From assembly GCA_004151065.3 (NCBI GenBank), contig NWUY0300009215.1, forward strand, positions 39,988 to 63,396: a stretch of 23,409 nucleotides of DNA. The letters are read 5' to 3'. A model generated the notes under the pieces. The model was not told where the DNA came from and did no database searches. It saw nothing but the letters and a program-made list of their open reading frames with translations. Made by a program: the position numbers and the translations under genes. Origin of the DNA: Larix sibirica (lineage: Eukaryota; Streptophyta; Pinopsida; Pinales; Pinaceae). Positions 19,560-23,409 of the stretch are shown in pieces. How positions within the stretch are numbered: position 1 is the first letter of the stretch; each line of letters begins with the position of its first letter.

Positions 19560-21065
19560 CTGTGGCATCCAACTCTTGTTGCTTTTGCTTTCTCTCCTCG
19601 TGGATATTCTGCAACTTCGGACTTTCTTGCAGTACGCTCCACACATTGGAGATGTCGTTTGCCAAATCTGGCACTCGCTACTGCTGCACAGATGCTTTGC
19701 ATGGAAGCCCTTATTGCTTCTGTCTTTCTCTTATTGCTTCTCTCTTCTTCTCTTCTTGCTTCTTTGTTCAACTGGCTGCCGTGCTGCTAGCTCAGCTATT
19801 TCTGCCTGGTGGGAAGCCTTCATCCCTTCAACTTCATCTTTGTGGGAGATCTCTAGCTCCCTCATCCGTTCCTGTAAACTTCTCACAGCAACACCGATCT
19901 GCAGGATGGCTGCTTCTACTTCTAGCTCTTCTTCGACTACGAGGAACTTCTCGCAGACAGCCGACACTACGCCTCTATTCTTGTGCTCTTTTTCCTGCAT
20001 GTGCTGAAGCTCCTTATCCTTCTGCAGACATTCATTTTGGAGTTTCCTATAATTTTCATCCAGCTGATAGCGCTGATTATGCGAGACGATGTCTCGCTCA
20101 TCCAGTTCATGGGATATCTCAGTGTGCAGCTGGTGCAGACCTTCTGGTGGTATCACCGCTACATTAAGTTCCAAGTGTGTGAGAAACCTCGTGCTCTCTG
20201 TCATTTCATCAGTTGGATACAAAATTGATAATGGCATGATCTTAACTAATCACATTCTTAGGGTGAAGGCCGGTGGCCTGCGCATATGCTCGCTTGATTC
20301 TCTAGGATCAATGCTCTGGGCTGACCCCCAAACCATATCTTGATGGACTTGTTCCATCCTCAAGACTAAGCTGCTCAACTTGTTAATATTTTCTTGGACC
20401 TGCGCCTGGTCGAGCTCACTGCGATTTACCTGAAACCCAGCCACATCCTCCAGATGCGCAGTTGTCCGTGATGTTATCATTTCATAGTCATCATCATGCA
20501 ATATCCTATCGAGAGGCTACTTCATAGCCTTATACTTCTTCTTTGGTGGCTTCTGAGGGATTTCAATGCCCGACTCTTTTCTCTTGTCGCCAACTTGTGG
20601 CTCCTTTCCGGTTTCTCCTGCTTGCTGAGCAGGTTTTGAGGTCGATGCACTTTGGAATTGCACATCTTTATCCTCTTGATTTCTTCTTCTCCTTCTTCAT
20701 CCGATGGGGTGATGACCGATTCTGGTGCATTGTTCTTTCCATTCATCGGGCCAATCCTCAATAATTAGCTCAATCATTGGGACGCCTAACTGATACTATC
20801 CCTCATACCATTTTTTTGCATTCAGGCGTGGCTGAATAAAAATTGAATGTAGCCCGGCTTCAAAAAACAAGAATGGCTTATACTGGGTAGTCACTTCTCT
20901 CATGATTCTCGGGGTCTTCTCAATCACGATGCGCTACTACTCAAGGAAAGTGAAGAATTGTAGATTATTAATCCTATGCTTCTCTGGATTTGTAGATGCT
21001 TGCATGTTTGCAAACCGCACTGCGCGGAAATCATCCTGCGCTACCGGCAGGCTACTCTGATGGAT

Positions 21066-21430
21066 GGGTTCTTTCTAGCCCACAATCCCGATAAGGACCA
21101 GAAGCCAATTAAAATAGAAGGGGAACCCATTATCCTGGATATCCTCGATATCCAATAATAATTCATTTAGCAGAAAGTTCTCCCATTGTATTCATGGTTG
21201 TTCCTAGCTTTCGCAGCTAAGGCTACCACCGAAGTTGATACATGCATTGGCCTAGATTTCCGTAGAATTCTTCTTGCCAACAGCTGAATTGTAAACCGCA
21301 GAGGTTCATTTGGAATGGGGTCAGTCTCATAACCCCTTGTCCCTCTAGAAAAATTAAACATGCTTTTGATGCTTGCGGCTAGTTCTTGGTCATCCTTCTT
21401 TCCCACAAACTCTTTGGAAGGGTCGTCACC
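21066..21430 (-). other. Module 2 of the decayed protein
   Basis: Reads GDDPSKEFV, LRFTIQLLARRILRKSRP, then after a one-base frameshift near 21190 WENFLLNELLLDIED, FNWLLVLIGIVG, a TAG in place of Trp, then KEP. Length about 122 codons. It pairs block for block with module 1. Confidence 0.8.
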
Positions 21431-21436
21431 CTTCTT

Positions 21437-21437
21437 G
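21437..21437. other. Assembly gap (N) inside the decayed gene
   Basis: The reading frame changes at this base: upstream ends DTYXQEG then TGA, while GDDPSKEF is in the next frame. Coding similarity is continuous on both sides, so this join is credible even though the base count is off by one or two. Confidence 0.9.
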
Positions 21438-21627
21438 NCTGTATGTGTCGGTCAATGGTTTTACGATTCGCGGTGTTGCAAGAATTGTATCGCGTAGCTG
21501 GTGATAGTAAACATGAAAAACTTCAGCTGTGTGACGCTTCCTGGACATATTTGAGCTCGCCCATAAGTTACTGAAGTGCATCCCACGACCCTGTCCTGGT
21601 AAGGTTGGGATGCCTTGATACCCATTC

Positions 21628-21993
21628 GGCTCTTTCCAGCCTACAAAGGCTATCATTATGAGTAGCCGACCAAAATGGAATGCTGTTCCATCATCATGGG
21701 TTTCCTCAATGTCTGCTAGAAACTCGTTGAGTAGATAGTGGCACTAGTTGTAAGGTGTTCCGTGCAATGTTCTCGTTGCTAGCTTGATCGTGACCGCTGG
21801 TACCTTAGGCGGTCGACACTTGCGCAGTACCTTCCCTACGAGCAACTGAACAGTAAATTTTGTGGCGCGATCATTGATATCATTGGTTGGGAATCCACGT
21901 CCCTTCCTGACCACACCGAACTCCTTTGCAACCTCCGTGGACAGAGATCTATCCTACGCCCACTTTACCATTAGCTCCGTAGGGTCCTCGCCG
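21628..21993 (-). other. Module 1 of the decayed protein
   Basis: Reads GEDPTELMV, KFTVQLLVGKVLRKCRP, CHYLLNEFLADIEE, FHFGRLLIMIAFVGWKEP. It has two TAG stops. It precedes module 2 by 563 nt (about 187 residues). Confidence 0.8.
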
Positions 21994-22742
21994 CGCTTGT
22001 TCAAGTTTTTGTTTTGATGTATCAGGTCGATACTAATGTCGACGCATGTATCCAACCATAAGAATCCTTCATGCACACAAGACAACAATGCGCGCACTAC
22101 CGCCCAAGACTCAGCGCTTTTAGGAAAATGCGGCATTTGCAATAGATTCAATAATCCTGATGGTTGGAGGGGCTTTAGCCCATCCTGGACCTGTAGGCTT
22201 TCGGCACCAGTCTTAGCATCCACTACCTAGTCAATGTATCTGTCAGGTCAAAACTGCGGATAGTTCTTTGGTTTTGCCAATGTGTTCTCCAGCAGGTCAT
22301 GGTCCTCCAATTTGCAGTTCGGCACTTCGTCCAGTAAGTTCTCCACAATCTTTACCTGAGTAGAAATAACTGGAACCGAGATTTCCTATAGGGCATTTTT
22401 ATCCAAATGCACCGGTGGTGCACCATCTTTCCATGGAGGGATATAGTCTGGCACCAGATAGATGGGTTGGCTCTAAACTGCGGCTGACTTCTCTTTCACT
22501 GGTGTGCCTGACCCGGCCTGTTCTACAGCTGGTTCCTTCCCCTTGCTGGCCCCTGTAGCCTGCCTTGCTGAACTTCTGGACAAATCTCCCTTCGTTGTCG
22601 TCATAACTCCTAGAATTCCTGATTGTTGAAACCTACTTAGCACTTCCTACAACTCAACCTGCTCGCTCATACACTGCTCAGTTCACTCGACTCTCTGGTA
22701 GCTCCGACAAGCAATGCACAATACTTCGTAAAGTGGAAAAGT

Positions 22743-22778
22743 GGCCAAGTGAGGCCATATTTATAGCCTCAGCTGGCC
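22743..22778 (-). promoter_or_regulatory. TATA box inside an imperfect palindrome
   Basis: On the minus strand TATAAATA (22765 to 22758) is a consensus TATA box about 90 bp before the ATG at 22670, predicting a transcript start near 22730 and a leader of about 60 nt. It lies in the 10-nt centre of a dyad, GGCCAAGTGAGGC at 22743-22755 against GCCTCAGCTGGCC at 22766-22778, pairing 11 of 13. Core promoter function is inferred from position and consensus only. Confidence 0.55.
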
Positions 22779-23409
22779 TGCGGCGTGGCCTTCGGCGGTT
22801 TCCGAGGCACTAATTTCCATATTCATTATCAGCTCGTGCCTATGATCTTGGCCCTGTCATTCGATCCTCATCATCATGCCGACGGTGTTTCTTTAAATGC
22901 GAAAAGGTTGCTAGGCAGGCCAGAGTGTCAATTCCATCGAGTCAGCGTTAACTATTCGACCTGCCAGCCAAATTACGGTACTATATCAGTTATTTCGACC
23001 TTTATGGTTTCCAAAATTTCACATCCACCCTAAAGTTTGAAGTGTTCTAGTGCCACCAATTTGGTTAATGGCCCACTAACTGGCTGACGATTGCAACGGT
23101 AACAGCTTCCGTCGCGATGCACTGGCAGTCTTCGTACGAGTGTCGCTTCCGGTCGCGTATGATACTTTCTCTTCTGCGCGGATGTCGTTCCGCCTTGGCT
23201 GCGCGATTAGTATTTTGACATGCTTTGCGCAGCTATTTTCTTCATTTTTTTTTTTTTGCACGCAACTTCAGCAGTGTTGCAGGGTACGCCTCCCTTGATC
23301 ATACAGTAGTCTGTGCAGCCGAACTATTGTGGTAAATATTTATTCTGCTACCATTTATAAAACTTGGCAAGGTATGTCCGGCTAATGTAGCTAATTAGAC
23401 TGCGCCACC
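22779..23409 (-). other. Upstream region of the decayed gene, nothing else recognised
   Basis: Moderate GC with CpG-containing strings (CGGTCGCG, GTTGCGCG-like) and a T run at about 23245-23257. The open frames at 22785-23033 and 23076-23261 look like chance. If the unit is a mobile element this could be its terminal region, but no matching terminus is seen on the other side. Confidence 0.4.

Larger units (their letters stand above)
19560..22670 (-). pseudogene. Decayed two-module coiled-coil protein, unknown family
   Basis: From the ATG at 22670-22668 (MSEQVEL) a minus-strand frame can be followed for about 980 codons through some 15 stops and a few frameshifts. Order: a Ser/Lys/Glu-rich N-terminus (residues 1-75); module 1 (about 226-348, GEDPTELMV to VGWKEP); module 2 (about 414-535, GDDPSKEF to VG(stop)KEP); a basic patch PPKKKYK (about 710); then a charged coiled coil (about 840-970, ERDIVSHNQRYQLDENYRKL to EIAELAARQ). 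In the original frame it ends SKKRRREKQ and TAA at about 19731. A frame one base away continues coiled-coil-like to 19560 (SNVWSVLQESPKLQNIHEER), so the true C-terminus probably runs past the gap. The two modules are paralogous. No protease, RT or transposase motif is visible. It might be an element-encoded or a host family, perhaps distantly like the pfam 'putative plant transposon protein' domain, which is a guess. All plus-strand frames here (for example 19544-20167) are shadows. Confidence 0.7.

Noticed and set aside
19544-20167. Longest open frame of the window, plus strand, 207 codons
   Set aside because: It is antisense to the coiled-coil part of the decayed minus-strand gene, crosses the N at 19559, and is Ser/Leu/Cys-rich in the way expected of the reverse complement of a Glu/Lys/Arg-rich coiled coil.

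Overview
The window looks like nuclear DNA of a conifer, probably Pinaceae. It is AT-rich and gene-poor, and it is filled with old, heavily mutated retroelements of several classes. The best clues are a Penelope-like GIY-YIG fragment (the Dryad type known from conifers), a LINE-type DUF4283/CCHC open reading frame, and several Ty1/copia remnants. No bacterial, organellar or RNA genes were seen. I found no intact protein-coding gene: every coding stretch carries stops, frameshifts or lost catalytic residues.

Layout. 1-3660 is AT-rich, with short tandem repeats, a repeat patch with an 8-codon period (541-802) and the Penelope-like remnant (896-1077). 3660-5390 is a GC-richer block of unknown origin with a 38-bp minisatellite. 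5736-7738 is a broken copia element on the plus strand: a reverse transcriptase without its catalytic aspartates, an RNase H tail duplicated in tandem, and a 3' LTR. 9423-10480 is a minus-strand LINE-type ORF. 10572-12398 is a near-perfect inverted repeat with arms of about 902 bp and a 23-nt spacer. 12640-14035 and 17204-19558 hold two diverged copies of one copia gag family, the second with a candidate LTR and primer binding site.

The most unusual part is the minus strand from 22670 down to 19560. It is a decayed gene-like unit with about 50 percent GC. It has a TATA box inside a palindrome, a start codon about 90 bp downstream, two paralogous modules of about 122 residues, basic nuclear-localisation-like patches and a long C-terminal coiled coil. 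I do not recognise the family. Its in-frame stops are nearly all TAG, which suggests decay by deamination of methylated cytosine.

Five runs of N (7945-7946, 12396, 16462, 19559, 21437) cut the window into six pieces. Several fall exactly where the sequence class changes, so neighbour relations across them, including the right end of the big inverted repeat, should be treated with caution. The elements do not act together. They are layers of independent insertions.
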